From Saprospiraceae bacterium (lineage in GTDB: Bacteria > Bacteroidota > Bacteroidia > Chitinophagales > Saprospiraceae): 64,000 nucleotides of DNA. The notes below the pieces were generated by a model. That model made no database searches. It was not told where the DNA came from and was given only the letters and a program-made list of their open reading frames with translations. Of this stretch, positions 20,662-30,895 are shown one piece after another. The position numbers and the translations under genes are program-made. Position 1 is the first letter of the stretch; the number at the start of each line of letters is the position of its first letter. Where the stretch lies: assembly GCA_016722295.1 (NCBI GenBank), contig JADKGL010000005.1:1-64000 (forward strand), written 5' to 3'.

Positions 20662-21990
20662 ATGGAGACACATCAAAAACCATTTTTACCTATTTCCCAA
20701 ATCATAAGCATGAACGTTGGATTTTTGGGAATTCAATATAGCTTTGGATTGCAGCAAACAGCGATCAATCCATTGTATTCATTTCTTGGTGCCAATCCTG
20801 ATGAATTGCCATTACTTAATCTTGCTGGGCCAATGACAGGACTGATCATTCAACCCATCATTGGTGCAATTAGCGATAAAACTTGGATTCCAAAACTTGG
20901 ACGACGAAAACCATTTTTTCTCATTGGTGCAATTTTTTGTAGTCTTTGCCTTTTTATATTTCCATTTTCAAGCAGCCTTTGGATGGCTGCAGGTTTGTTG
21001 TGGATACTCGATGCTGCAAACAATACTACAATGGAACCCTATAGAGCTTTCATTGCTGATAAGTTGAATCCAAAACAACAAGCGACAGGCTTTTTGATAC
21101 AAAGTTTTTTTACAGGTTGTGGTATTACCTTAGCAAATTTCTCATTGTATTTTTTTCAAAAAACGATAACAGGAAATACATCTAGCCTCGATAATAAAAG
21201 TATTCCATATTGGGTATTTGGATCGTTCTTTATAGGAGCAGTGATTTCGATTTCTACAGTATTATTTTCAATGTATAAGACACAAGAGATTCCTCCGACT
21301 GATGAAGAGCTTAAATTGCTAAAGGCTGAAAAATTAAATATTTTTACACCATTTAAAGATATTGCAGATTCTATTTCTAAAATGCCAAAAATCATGTGGC
21401 ATTTATTTTTTGTATATCTCTTTCAATGGTATGCTTTGTTTTGCTATTGGCAATACATTTCTTTGGATGTGTCTTCTACTATTTTTGCTAATGCCAATAG
21501 TGATAAAGCAGTTTACGAACAAGCAGTTGGATGGACTGGCATCATGAATGGTTTTTATAATTTGATCACGATGGTGGCTGCATATTTTCTCATTAAATTA
21601 ACTTTAAAATATAAGCCCGTATATATCCACGCGATATGTTTAGTTATGGCAGGTGTGAGTTTGGTTTTATTGCCGCTTATTCATGAAAAATCTTTGAGCT
21701 TACTTCCGATGGTTGGATTGGGCATCGCTTGGGCGAGTATCATGGCTGTTCCATATTTAATTGTTGTACCTTATCTGCCGAAAGAAAAATATGGGATCTA
21801 TATGGGAATTATCAATATGATGATCGTTATTCCAATGTTGATTCAGACGATCAGTTTTAAATATATTTATAATAATTTGTTGGACAGACAAGCAACTCTT
21901 GCGATTGCATTTGCAGGGATATTGCTTTTGATTGCAGCAGCGATTACATTTTCCATGCGAGCCTATAAAGAAAAAGAAGGGCAAGTATAA
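20662..21990 (+). CDS. SLC45/GPH-type MFS sugar importer
   Basis: This 442-residue protein has about 12 hydrophobic segments. It starts with SMNVGFLGIQYSFGLQQTAINPLYSFLGA and carries the loop motif GAISDKTW-IPKLGRRKPF between helices 2 and 3. This is the pattern of the SLC45/sucrose transporter branch of the major facilitator superfamily, which takes up sucrose or maltose with protons. Intact and full length. As last gene after GH100 and the kinase it would carry the disaccharide across the inner membrane for cytoplasmic cleavage. Confidence 0.85.
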   Translation: METHQKPFLPISQIISMNVGFLGIQYSFGLQQTAINPLYSFLGANPDELPLLNLAGPMTGLIIQPIIGAISDKTWIPKLGRRKPFFLIGAIFCSLCLFIFPFSSSLWMAAGLLWILDAANNTTMEPYRAFIADKLNPKQQATGFLIQSFFTGCGITLANFSLYFFQKTITGNTSSLDNKSIPYWVFGSFFIGAVISISTVLFSMYKTQEIPPTDEELKLLKAEKLNIFTPFKDIADSISKMPKIMWHLFFVYLFQWYALFCYWQYISLDVSSTIFANANSDKAVYEQAVGWTGIMNGFYNLITMVAAYFLIKLTLKYKPVYIHAICLVMAGVSLVLLPLIHEKSLSLLPMVGLGIAWASIMAVPYLIVVPYLPKEKYGIYMGIINMMIVIPMLIQTISFKYIYNNLLDRQATLAIAFAGILLLIAAAITFSMRAYKEKEGQV

Positions 21991-22635
21991 TTTTAATCGA
22001 ACTTTTAAAAGTAGTTTTAAATTAAATTATTCCATTAACAGACACTAAGTTTCAAAGTGGATCTAAGACATTTAGTCCATACTGGATTAAAGAAATCATT
22101 ATCACGAATCTTATGTTTTTGCATTACTAATTTCAAATCATTAGATGGATATAAGAATCCAAAGAATTCAAATGTTTATAGAGACATTTTTAAAGAAGAA
22201 AATCCGACCCCATATGGGTCGCATAATTTGTGTGTGGATTTAAATTTCTACAAGCTTTTGAATAGAAAGGATCGGCCTTTTTCATTTTAGAAGAAAAGCG
22301 TTTTAAAAAGCGTTAAGAACGGAAAACTGTATGAGCCCAAATCAAAAAAAATTTTGAAATGAAATTTATTTTTAATCGTGAATGATTTTAGGAGCGAAAT
22401 CTGATGGCGAGTTTTTTCCGTTTAGCTTTTTAAATTGCTTTTCTGCGTTAAAAAATGAAAACAGCCTTGAATTTTTTTGGTACTAAGCTTCGCAAAGGAT
22501 TGCTCAGTTCATTTCATTATCGAGTGATTTTGTATCACTCGATTTCTCAAGAGAACCATTCATTCATGTTTCAAGACAAAAAAGTACATAAAGATCAATC
22601 TGAAAAGTAATTTTATTCTAAAATGAAATTATACT
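21991..22635. other. Gene-poor region with inverted repeats
   Basis: No convincing gene was found; a 77-codon frame at 22057-22290 shows no family features. Two long imperfect arms, about 22282-22327 and 22408-22445, are inverted copies of each other. Both contain GAAAAGC...TTTAAAAAGC...CGGAAAA, one on each strand. A separate perfect 10-bp hairpin lies at 22519-22543. The region resembles the decayed repeat-like intergenic DNA common in this phylum; its role is unknown. Confidence 0.5.
22519..22543. repeat. Perfect 10-bp hairpin
   Basis: ATCGAGTGAT and ATCACTCGAT are exact inverted repeats around the 5-base loop TTTGT. No T-tract follows on either strand, so it is not an ordinary terminator. 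Confidence 0.75.
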
Positions 22636-23360
22636 TTATAGAGAATCTTGAACAAAGTACAATGAAGTGCTGATTGGCAATTTCAAGCTACATGTATACT
22701 GTGAAATGCAAAATCTTATTTCTAAACTTTCATTTATTTGCAATTTAAATAGGGTTATATAGAGATATTCATCAATATTTGTAATTTTCTTATGGTTTTT
22801 AAAGGATGAGCATTTATCCTTAGCGGAATAATAATGCACCAAAAAAAATCTTCATTCTTAGGGAATAATTTAGCGAGCCATTTATATTTTTTTGACAACG
22901 CAATGAAAGTTTTAATATTGCGAAGTGACAATCCTCCGTTGCCTACTCGATCCACTAGGAATCTGGATAAGTCAAATAGATGTCCTTTTGAATTGACTTT
23001 GAGCCATGGAGCGCCAATATAATCGTAATTTTTCTCAGTCCAATAGTTGAATTCATTTTTAAATATATAAGTATCTAGCTGAGCAATCAACATATATCTA
23101 TACTCTTTAAACGCATTATAAAATTCTGTTGAAAGACAGAGTTGATTATATCCTTTTATTGATTCAAAATAGTTACTTTCAAAATATTTGAAATTCAAAT
23201 TTGGATTCATGTTTTGAAATTCTGTACAATTTACATTTGTGTGTGTAACTACATAAATATCATAGTTTCCTAAGACATTTATAAGCTGTTTGAAAGATAT
23301 CTCTTCCACTGGAGATAGCTTGCTTTTATAAACAGGAACTATGATACAATTTTTTAACAT
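22636..23360 (-). CDS. DUF5672 family protein (C-terminal frameshift)
   Basis: The N-terminal 190 residues match DUF5672, a GT-A-like family seen in surface-glycan loci: CIIVPVYKSKLSPVEEISF, IYVVTHTNVN, SIKGYNQLCLS, LIAQLDTYIF (acidic site), YDYIGAPWLK and GNGGLSLRN. An A8 run (22842-22849 on the plus strand) appears to slip after NEDFFW. One frame stops at 22755, and the better match (HYYSAKDK) continues in another to 22636. The extended C-terminus lacks the usual LPFGCHAW-like block, so this part may be damaged. It may be a glycosyltransferase; this is unproven. It is distant from the main glycan cluster. Confidence 0.72.
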
Positions 23361-23534
23361 GTATTATCTTAGAATGCTAAAGATACTATACATGGATTTC
23401 TCTCTTGCAAAAAAGTGTGAAGTCATGTAAGATAAATTTTTTTATATAAATAATTGATGTACCCATCAATTATAAAAGTAAAAACTTGTGTGATTTTAGT
23501 TCAGTTTAAAAAACTGAAAGAAATAAAAAAAGAG

Positions 23535-23623
23535 CGGAGAGGCCGGGATTCGAACCCGGGGTACGGTTTAACCCGTACGACGGTTTAGCAAACCGTTGGT
23601 TTCAGCCTCTCACCCACCCCTCC
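23535..23623 (-). tRNA. tRNA-Ser (anticodon GCU)
   Basis: The reverse strand folds into a class II tRNA of 89 bases. The acceptor stem is GGAGGGG / CCTCTCC. The anticodon arm is ACGGT-TTGCTAA-ACCGT with anticodon GCU. A long variable arm (CGTACGGG-TT-AAACCGTACC region) and a T-arm with GGTTCGAATCC complete it. The discriminator base is G, as expected for serine. CCA is not encoded. A T7 tract follows closely after 5 bases, probably terminating it. Confidence 0.95.
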
Positions 23624-23664
23624 GAAGGCTGATATACTCTTACGAGCGTGCAAAAATAGAAAAA

Positions 23665-25080
23665 CTATTTAATTCTTAAGGTTTTTCCCAACTTTTTATC
23701 AAAATCTTCTACTTTATCTCTAAATATCTTGTCTGTTTCCATCTGGATATCGACAGCTTTAATTGAGTGAAGTATTGTACTGTGATCTTTACCACCAAAA
23801 GCTTCTCCAATCTCTTTCAATGTTAAATGCGAAAGGTGCTTTTTAATAAAATATATAGAAAGATGTCTCGCTTGGGCTACTGGTCCTTTTCGGCTTTTGC
23901 CTTTCACTAAAGCTGCACTCACATGGCTCTCTGTACAGACAAATTCCAAGATTTCATCAGGAGTCAACTCATGATTTGCCTTAGAAGTATAGCTTTTAAT
24001 CACTTCTTGCGCCAATTCTATGTCCAATTTGCGTTGGTTGATCGTCGATTGGGCTATCAATGAAGTGATAATTCCTTCTAGCTCTCTTATATTGTTCTTG
24101 ATATTTAAGCAAATAAAATCTATGATCTTTTCCGGTATTTTAATTCCTCGATCTTCCATTTTTGCAATAATAATTGCCATACGAGTTTCATAATCAGGTG
24201 CAGTGAGATCTGTGGACAATCCCCACTTAAATCGATTGACCAATCGGTCTTCAATATCTTTCAATTCATGAGGCGCCCGATCTGAAGTCAAAATGATTTG
24301 CTTACCTTTTTGATGCAAATGATTGAATAAATGAAAAAAGATCTCCTGTGTACCACTTTTTCCTGCTAAAAACTGAATATCGTCTATAATAAGCGCATCA
24401 AGTCCATTATAGAATTGTGAGAATTCATTAGTACGGTTATCCTTGACCGAATTGATGAATTGATGGGTAAATTTTTCTGCACTTGTATAAATGACAGTTT
24501 TCTCAGGAAAATTTTTAGCTATAGAATTACCAATGGCTTGAATCAAATGCGTCTTCCCCAAGCCTACATTTCCATATAAAATCAATGGATTAAAGTTTTT
24601 TCCTGGATCTTTGCCAATCTGGATCCCAGCTTGCCTTGCCAATCGATTGCAGGATCCCTCTATAAAATTTTCAAAAGTATAATTTGGATTTAAATTGGAA
24701 TCGATATCCATTTTCTTTAAACCAGGCATCACGAATGGATTATAAGCGGATACTGGTGTAGACGTCGTATGACGCGATGGATGACTAACTCTTACAGGGG
24801 ATTGGAATGAGTTTTTTGCTACATTATTCGTCTTGATGTATTGATACTTCAACTGGCCCTTCTCGCCTATCTCACTTCGAATCCCTTTCCTCAATATATC
24901 GATATAATTTTCTTCCAGTCGCTCTACCAAAAATTCATTTGGCGCTTCTACGATAAGGACCGAGCCCTCCATCCGCAAAGGCTTCAAAGGGATAAACCAT
25001 CGCATAAAATCTTCGACATTGAGCGAACCTTTCACTTGCTCTAACACATTATTCCAGACTTTAATATGATCGTGTATCAT
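23665..25080 (-). CDS. dnaA: Chromosomal replication initiator DnaA
   Basis: This 471-residue protein contains all four DnaA domains. Domain I is helical (residues about 1-80, WNNVLEQVKGSLNVEDFMRW). A variable linker follows. Domain III is an AAA+ ATPase with Walker A GNVGLGKTH (near 171), Walker B LIIDDIQFL and the arginine-finger region. Domain IV binds DNA and ends with LKEIGEAFGGKDHSTILHSI. It binds DnaA boxes at oriC and opens the origin. The gene stands alone between tRNA-Ser and the nuo operon. There is no dnaN next to it, and no cluster of DnaA boxes is visible around it, so the origin is probably elsewhere. Intact and full length. Confidence 0.97.
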   Translation of the reverse strand: MIHDHIKVWNNVLEQVKGSLNVEDFMRWFIPLKPLRMEGSVLIVEAPNEFLVERLEENYIDILRKGIRSEIGEKGQLKYQYIKTNNVAKNSFQSPVRVSHPSRHTTSTPVSAYNPFVMPGLKKMDIDSNLNPNYTFENFIEGSCNRLARQAGIQIGKDPGKNFNPLILYGNVGLGKTHLIQAIGNSIAKNFPEKTVIYTSAEKFTHQFINSVKDNRTNEFSQFYNGLDALIIDDIQFLAGKSGTQEIFFHLFNHLHQKGKQIILTSDRAPHELKDIEDRLVNRFKWGLSTDLTAPDYETRMAIIIAKMEDRGIKIPEKIIDFICLNIKNNIRELEGIITSLIAQSTINQRKLDIELAQEVIKSYTSKANHELTPDEILEFVCTESHVSAALVKGKSRKGPVAQARHLSIYFIKKHLSHLTLKEIGEAFGGKDHSTILHSIKAVDIQMETDKIFRDKVEDFDKKLGKTLRIK

Positions 25081-25314
25081 TCGTTTTTATGGTTGAATTA
25101 AGCGTAAATGCTTCAGTATTGGAAACATTAAAATTAATCAATTTTTATGAAATGGGCTGCAAATTTGTAGAAAATTTGCGAATATATTTATTCCTGCTCA
25201 CATCAAAACAAGAATATTATTTCTCACTATATTCAATTGATTAGAAACTAAGTCATTAGATGAGAAGTCAAGAATATGCAGAAAGCTAAGCCCAAATATC
25301 GTAATAAGAAATAA

Positions 25315-26673
25315 TCAAATCTGCAATACCATCTTTAGCAAACTAGGTGCAATGCCCAAAAGTATGAGTGCCACTGAAAAACAAACGAGTAAAATCTGAT
25401 AGAGGGCAGGAATTTTAAACTTTTGATCACCAGAAGCAGAATACATCGCATTAATCACCTTAAAGTAATAATAAAACGACACCACTGCCAAAATAAGTGA
25501 AATCACTACAAGACTCGTCAAGCCTATATTATTCGCATTTTTTAATACAAATAATTTAGACATAAAACCTGCAGTCAATGGTACACCTGCTAATGAGATC
25601 AAAGCCACCGTCATAACTACAGCCAATATTGGATTGCTTTTGGACAAACCAGCAAAGGAATGAATATGATCTGTTCCCGATTGTTCTTCTACAAAATAAG
25701 TTACCATAAATGTCACAATAGAAGCCAAGCAATATGCACTCAAATAAAATAAGACCATCCAACTTGTCTCCTCCTTAAAATTCAAAAAACCCATAAGTAT
25801 AAATCCTGCTTGCACCACACTCGAATAAGCGAGCATCCGTTTAACACTGGATTGGTTGTATGCGAAAATATTGCCAATTAGCATAGATGTTACAATGACT
25901 AAGGCAAAGAACCAAACAATCCAATTTGGTAGTAAGGAATGTTGGGCTTGTATAAATTGAAAAATAGCTCCAAATCCAGCTATTTTTACCAACGTCGCCA
26001 TCACTGTAGTAAATAACGTTGGAGTTCCTTGATAGACATCTGGTGCCCAAAAATGAAATGGCGCCAACGCAACTTTAAACGCAAATCCTGACATAATGAT
26101 TAGAATACTGAGTTGATACAGTTCTTGATTTTTTATCGTCGGATTCAATACTGAGAGACTTGCTGTCGATGCATAATACAAAGCAATACCAAATAATAAA
26201 ATTGCACTAGCCAAAGCACCTAATATGAAATATTTCAAAGAAGCCTCATTCGAATTCACCGATCTTCTATTCGCTCCTGCCAAGACATACATTGCGATAG
26301 ATAATATTTCAATTCCTAAAAATAAAGTCATCATGTGCTGATAACTCACCATAAGCAAACCTCCTACAATTGATAATAATATTATACCAATAAAATCAGC
26401 TAGTTCTTCATTGCCACGTTTGATTAACTCGTGAAAGAATGGGAAAATTGCTAAAGCAATAATGATCAAAAGTATTGAAAAATATTTTGAATTTCCTTCG
26501 AATGAAATCATATTTGTCAAATACTCATTCCAAAAAGTATTTCCTGAAGCGATGGACCATAATGCAACAGCCAATGCAAGAATACCCAATGGTAATATCA
26601 TGCCCCGATTTTTGGAAAATCCCAAAAACAAAATAAAAATTGAAATAATCGTTAATGTAATAATAGCCAGCAT
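25315..26673 (-). CDS. nuoN: NADH-quinone oxidoreductase subunit N
   Basis: This 452-residue membrane protein is the antiporter-like NuoN subunit of complex I, which pumps protons. Recognisable are QHMMTLFLGIEILSIAMYVL, KYFILGALASAILLFGIALYY, and APFHFWAPDVYQGTPTLFTTVMATLVKIAGFG with conserved lysines. About 13-14 hydrophobic segments are present. It is the last gene of the operon, 7 bases after nuoM. About 235 bases separate it from dnaA. Confidence 0.95.
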   Translation of the reverse strand: MLAIITLTIISIFILFLGFSKNRGMILPLGILALAVALWSIASGNTFWNEYLTNMISFEGNSKYFSILLIIIALAIFPFFHELIKRGNEELADFIGIILLSIVGGLLMVSYQHMMTLFLGIEILSIAMYVLAGANRRSVNSNEASLKYFILGALASAILLFGIALYYASTASLSVLNPTIKNQELYQLSILIIMSGFAFKVALAPFHFWAPDVYQGTPTLFTTVMATLVKIAGFGAIFQFIQAQHSLLPNWIVWFFALVIVTSMLIGNIFAYNQSSVKRMLAYSSVVQAGFILMGFLNFKEETSWMVLFYLSAYCLASIVTFMVTYFVEEQSGTDHIHSFAGLSKSNPILAVVMTVALISLAGVPLTAGFMSKLFVLKNANNIGLTSLVVISLILAVVSFYYYFKVINAMYSASGDQKFKIPALYQILLVCFSVALILLGIAPSLLKMVLQI

Positions 26674-26680
26674 GATAATT

Positions 26681-28129
26681 TTATTTTGGTAGATACTCTA
26701 AATATTCAAGAAAAGAAAATCCTGCAAAATCAATCCACATTCTTGGAAAAAAACCAAAAATGATCACAAGTATTGAAACGATAATAAAAATATATTCTTC
26801 ATTCAATTTTAGTGGTGTTGATTGTAAACTAACTTCTTTGGCATTTCCAAACATGGAGTTTTGATAAAATCGAAACATGTAAACCGCGCCAAGGATCACA
26901 GACAATCCAGCGAATAATGCATAGAAAATACTTTCTTCGCTCAAGCCAAAGAGCATATAAAATTCTCCAACAAATCCAGCGGTTAATGGCAATCCAATAC
27001 TTGCTAAAGTAATTATAAAAAAGTAAGTTGCGAATCTTGGATTTTTTCGAGCAAAACCAGAAGAAGCATCAATCGAAGAACTACCAGTTGTCGATTCTAA
27101 AGTGCCCACCAATGCAAACAATCCTGTGACACAAAGTCCATGAACAAATATTTGAAACAATGCACCTTCAATTGCTTGCAAATTCAAAATAAAAATAGAA
27201 GCAGCTATTAATCCAATATGTGATAAAGAAGAATAAGCTAATAACTTATTCATATCTGTCTGCTTCCAAGCCATCAATGCGCCATACAGAATCCCAACGA
27301 TACATAAACCTATGATCCAAGGTTGATACAGATTGATAGCAGGCATCACCGGATATACAAATCGTAACAATCCAAATACACCCATTTTTGACATAAGTGC
27401 GGATAGAATAATGACAGTTGGTTTATCTGCATTTGAATATAAATTTGCCTGCCAGGTATGAAATGGAAACAACGGTGATTTGATTCCAAAAGCAATTATT
27501 ATAGCTACTAAAATAAACAGCTGCGTGTTCATTGGAAAGCTATTAAAATAAAATTCCTTCCATGATAATAATTGATTTGCACCCACAGCAGCATGAATAT
27601 ATATAATAGCTGCTAAAAGCAAAACACTTCCAAATATGGTATAGATAAAAAATTTGAAAACAGCTCGTCGACGGTCAGCATTTCCCCAGTTCAACACGAG
27701 AAAATACATTGGAATTAATGCTAATTCAAAGAACAAATAAAATGTAATTGGATTTTGTGCAATAAAAAATCCATTCAGTGCAGCATGAGCTAAACCAATC
27801 AGTCCATAATAAGCACCTGACTTGGATTCAGATTTGCTAAAAGAATAAAAAACGCTGAATAAAATAACAATTTGCGTGAGTAATAATGGAATGACAGAAT
27901 AACCATCAATTCCAACGTGAAAGATTCCTTTAATCTCTGGAATCCACATCATCGAAGTATTATACATTAATTCATGTCGAACATTATAATTAGACAATAA
28001 ATATAAGAAATATAATAATGATGCCATTGCACCAGTTAATCCAAGTATTGGAGCTAGCTTCCTTCCACCGACAAAACTAATCAATGAAAATGCTAAAGGA
28101 ATAATTATTAATAAAATCGCTAACAACAT
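26681..28129 (-). CDS. nuoM: NADH-quinone oxidoreductase subunit M
   Basis: This 482-residue antiporter-like subunit of complex I has about 14 transmembrane segments. Diagnostic blocks are LFFELALIPMYFLVLNWG (the key membrane glutamate), FPFHTWQANLYSNADKPTVI and LLAYSSLSHIGLIAASI. It forms part of the proton-pumping arm. It starts 4 bases after nuoL ends and lies 7 bases before nuoN, so coupling within the operon is tight. Confidence 0.95.
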   Translation of the reverse strand: MLLAILLIIIPLAFSLISFVGGRKLAPILGLTGAMASLLYFLYLLSNYNVRHELMYNTSMMWIPEIKGIFHVGIDGYSVIPLLLTQIVILFSVFYSFSKSESKSGAYYGLIGLAHAALNGFFIAQNPITFYLFFELALIPMYFLVLNWGNADRRRAVFKFFIYTIFGSVLLLAAIIYIHAAVGANQLLSWKEFYFNSFPMNTQLFILVAIIIAFGIKSPLFPFHTWQANLYSNADKPTVIILSALMSKMGVFGLLRFVYPVMPAINLYQPWIIGLCIVGILYGALMAWKQTDMNKLLAYSSLSHIGLIAASIFILNLQAIEGALFQIFVHGLCVTGLFALVGTLESTTGSSSIDASSGFARKNPRFATYFFIITLASIGLPLTAGFVGEFYMLFGLSEESIFYALFAGLSVILGAVYMFRFYQNSMFGNAKEVSLQSTPLKLNEEYIFIIVSILVIIFGFFPRMWIDFAGFSFLEYLEYLPK

Positions 28130-28133
28130 ACTC

Positions 28134-30023
28134 TTACCAAGTTTTAATAAACATCAAGAAAAAAATAATTAAACCAATGACCATACTCAAAATATAAATT
28201 GAGATTGAACCTGATTGAAGAAATCCCAAACCATTACCAGATAGCCTAAATATCTTACCTGGTGCTTGAATGACATCATCAATTCCGACTCGTTCGAATA
28301 CGCGATTAAACCATTGAGCTAATGCACTTAATGGATTTACTATAATCAAATTATATATTTCATCTATCCAATATTTTTTAGATAAAATATTCATGATTCC
28401 TTTTGGAGCTTCATCAAAAGCTGATTTAGTTTTGTTCGTATATCTTCTGAATGTAAAATAAACAATAGCAGATAACAAAATTATCGTCATTACCCACAAC
28501 GCATAATCAAATGTATGTGACACATGAAACGTGTTTTGAACATTTATACTAGGCTTTAAAAATTCATCTACGAAATGATGATGACTAAATATTTCTGGCA
28601 TTCCAAAAAATCCTCCAATGATGGATAATATAGCCAATATAAACAAAGGAACTAACATGATCATCGGTGATTCGTGTGCATGATCCCATTTATGCTGATT
28701 TCCTCTGTATTCACCATGAAATGTAGAAAAATATAATCGAAACATATACCAAGCCGTCATAACTGAACTGATCGCTAATCCGATAAATACTATTATATTT
28801 TTAGAAAAAGTGACAGCTAAAATTTCATCTTTTGAAAAGAATCCAGCTAATGGAGGACAACCAACAATAGCTAATGTTCCTATAAGAAAAACAAGATGTG
28901 TCCATTTCATTTTAGACTTTAGTGCACCCATATTTGCAATATCTTGCTCTCCATGCAAACCATGTATTACACTTCCTGCACTAAGGAACAACAAGGCTTT
29001 GAAAAAAGCATGTGTCATGACATGAAATATTGCTGTAATATATGCACCACATCCCAAAGCTACAACCATGAAGCCCAATTGGCTCACTGTAGAATAAGCA
29101 AGTACTTTCTTGATATCATTTTGCTTTAATGCAATCGTGGCGGCTACAATAGATGTAGCTAGTCCCACATAGATTATGATCTGTTGTGTAAATGGTGTAA
29201 GATCAAAAATATAATGCATTCTTGCTACTAAATATACACCAGCAGTTACCATCGTAGCGGCATGAATCAACGCAGACACTGGAGTAGGTCCTGCCATTGC
29301 ATCAGGCAACCAAGTAAATAATGGTATTTGTGCAGATTTTCCAGTTACACCTATAAATAATAAAATAGTAATCCAAATATTTATATCAGAATTAATTGCT
29401 CCTTCTGCAAATTTAACCTTCAATAATCCAAAGTCCAAGGTTGAATATTCCTTTGCAATTAAAAACATAGCTAACAAAAATCCTAAATCACCAATACGAT
29501 TCATTACAAATGCTTTTGTTGCTGCGGCATTGTAATCCTTATTATCAAACCAAAATCCAATCAACAAAAATGAACACAAACCTACACCTTCCCATCCTAC
29601 AAATAATACTGGTAAATTATTCGCAAATATTAAAATCAACATCGAAAAAAGAAAAAGATTCAAATAAGTCATAAATCGCCAGAACCCTTTGTCTTCATGC
29701 ATATAACCAATAGAGTATACATGAATTAATGTGCCTACTCCTGTCACAACAAATGACATCAACAAAGCTAAATTATCGATTTGAAATGCAAATCCTAAAA
29801 CAATATCTTTCGTCAATTGAAACCATGTAAATAGTTCTACAATAGTAGAAGTATCGCGAAATGAAAAATATGCAATCACAGTTGCTATAAAACTAGTCAA
29901 TGGTCCTAAACAAGCGATTGTACCAGACAATCCTTTTGACATACGACTGCCAAATATACCATTGATAATAAAACCAATGAATGGTGACCATAAAATAAGA
30001 TTCAAAATTATTGTCGAATTCAT
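28134..30023 (-). CDS. nuoL: NADH-quinone oxidoreductase subunit L
   Basis: This 629-residue protein is the largest antiporter-like subunit, with 15-16 transmembrane segments and the long amphipathic C-terminal helix that braces the membrane arm. Blocks include LFVGWEGVGLCSFLLIGFW, WLPDAMAGPTPVSALIHAAT, KKVLAYSTVSQLGFMVVALG and CPPLAGFFSKDEIL. It is normal in length and intact. It lies 13 bases after nuoK. Confidence 0.96.
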   Translation of the reverse strand: MNSTIILNLILWSPFIGFIINGIFGSRMSKGLSGTIACLGPLTSFIATVIAYFSFRDTSTIVELFTWFQLTKDIVLGFAFQIDNLALLMSFVVTGVGTLIHVYSIGYMHEDKGFWRFMTYLNLFLFSMLILIFANNLPVLFVGWEGVGLCSFLLIGFWFDNKDYNAAATKAFVMNRIGDLGFLLAMFLIAKEYSTLDFGLLKVKFAEGAINSDINIWITILLFIGVTGKSAQIPLFTWLPDAMAGPTPVSALIHAATMVTAGVYLVARMHYIFDLTPFTQQIIIYVGLATSIVAATIALKQNDIKKVLAYSTVSQLGFMVVALGCGAYITAIFHVMTHAFFKALLFLSAGSVIHGLHGEQDIANMGALKSKMKWTHLVFLIGTLAIVGCPPLAGFFSKDEILAVTFSKNIIVFIGLAISSVMTAWYMFRLYFSTFHGEYRGNQHKWDHAHESPMIMLVPLFILAILSIIGGFFGMPEIFSHHHFVDEFLKPSINVQNTFHVSHTFDYALWVMTIILLSAIVYFTFRRYTNKTKSAFDEAPKGIMNILSKKYWIDEIYNLIIVNPLSALAQWFNRVFERVGIDDVIQAPGKIFRLSGNGLGFLQSGSISIYILSMVIGLIIFFLMFIKTW

Positions 30024-30036
30024 ATTGCTCTACTTA

Positions 30037-30363
30037 TTAACCTTTTAATCGTCCAAACAAATCTATGTTGAGACTTTGCAAATTTTTAAACATCATAACA
30101 ATTATTGCTAGCCCTACAGAAACTTCTGCAGCAGCAACAGCCATAGTAAAAAATACCATCACTTGACCTCCTGCATCTGAATAAAATGTAGAAGTTGATG
30201 CTAAAATTAAATTTACGCCGTTAAGCATTAACTCAATACACATAAAAACGATGATGATATTTTTTCTTACCAATACACCTAATAAGCCAATTATAAAAAT
30301 AGCTGTACCTAAAATAATATAATGGTTTAAAGAAATATGCTCGATGATATCTGGTTTGTACAT
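30037..30363 (-). CDS. nuoK: NADH-quinone oxidoreductase subunit K
   Basis: This 108-residue subunit has three transmembrane helices and the conserved membrane glutamates in MCIELMLNGVNL and AAAEVSVGLAI, which take part in proton transfer. It is normal in length. It starts 4 bases after nuoJ ends. Confidence 0.95.
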   Translation of the reverse strand: MYKPDIIEHISLNHYIILGTAIFIIGLLGVLVRKNIIIVFMCIELMLNGVNLILASTSTFYSDAGGQVMVFFTMAVAAAEVSVGLAIIVMMFKNLQSLNIDLFGRLKG

Positions 30364-30367
30364 TTGA

Positions 30368-30895
30368 CTAAAAGATTTGAGAATTAGAAATCATTTTATT
30401 TTCCTTACGACTTAGGAGGACTGCTCCAATCATTGCGACTAAAAATAATACTGAACAAATTTCCATTGGAAACAAATAATCAGTATAAAGTTTCATTCCT
30501 ATGTTTTCGACCAAGCCAAGTGTATAATTTTCTGTATTACCTTCTGGAATACTTAATTGGGTTGTTCCAATTGCTGAAACTACCATTAAAAAAATACTAC
30601 CCGCAGAAACTATTGCAGCGAGCCAAAACATAGGAGATTTATTATGCTCCATTTGATCATTCAAATTCAAAAACATGATGACAAATAAAAATAAAACCAT
30701 AATCGCTCCAGCGTAGACTACAATATTTACTAAAGCTAAAAACTGTGCGTTAAGCAGTATATAGTGAGCAGAAATACAAAAAAATGTAGCGACCAAAAAT
30801 AATACACTACGTATAGGATGTTTCGATACAACTACCATCGTAGCACAAATTATTGTAAGAGCTGATAAAAAATAAAAGATATATTCTATGTTCAT
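30368..30895 (-). CDS. nuoJ: NADH-quinone oxidoreductase subunit J
   Basis: This 175-residue membrane subunit has five hydrophobic segments. The block LNAQFLALVNIVVYAGAIMVLFLFVIMFLNL carries the conserved VYAGAIMVLFLF helix with its pi-bulge. The start overlaps the nuoI stop by four bases (ATGA). Confidence 0.95.
   Translation of the reverse strand: MNIEYIFYFLSALTIICATMVVVSKHPIRSVLFLVATFFCISAHYILLNAQFLALVNIVVYAGAIMVLFLFVIMFLNLNDQMEHNKSPMFWLAAIVSAGSIFLMVVSAIGTTQLSIPEGNTENYTLGLVENIGMKLYTDYLFPMEICSVLFLVAMIGAVLLSRKENKMISNSQIF

Noticed and set aside
16147..21990. Classical polysaccharide utilisation locus
   Set aside because: There is no SusD homologue, and the hydrolase lacks a signal peptide; it fits uptake of a disaccharide better.
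22057..22290. 77-codon frame after the MFS gene
   Set aside because: No family features, no ribosome site, and it lies in a repeat-like, gene-poor region.
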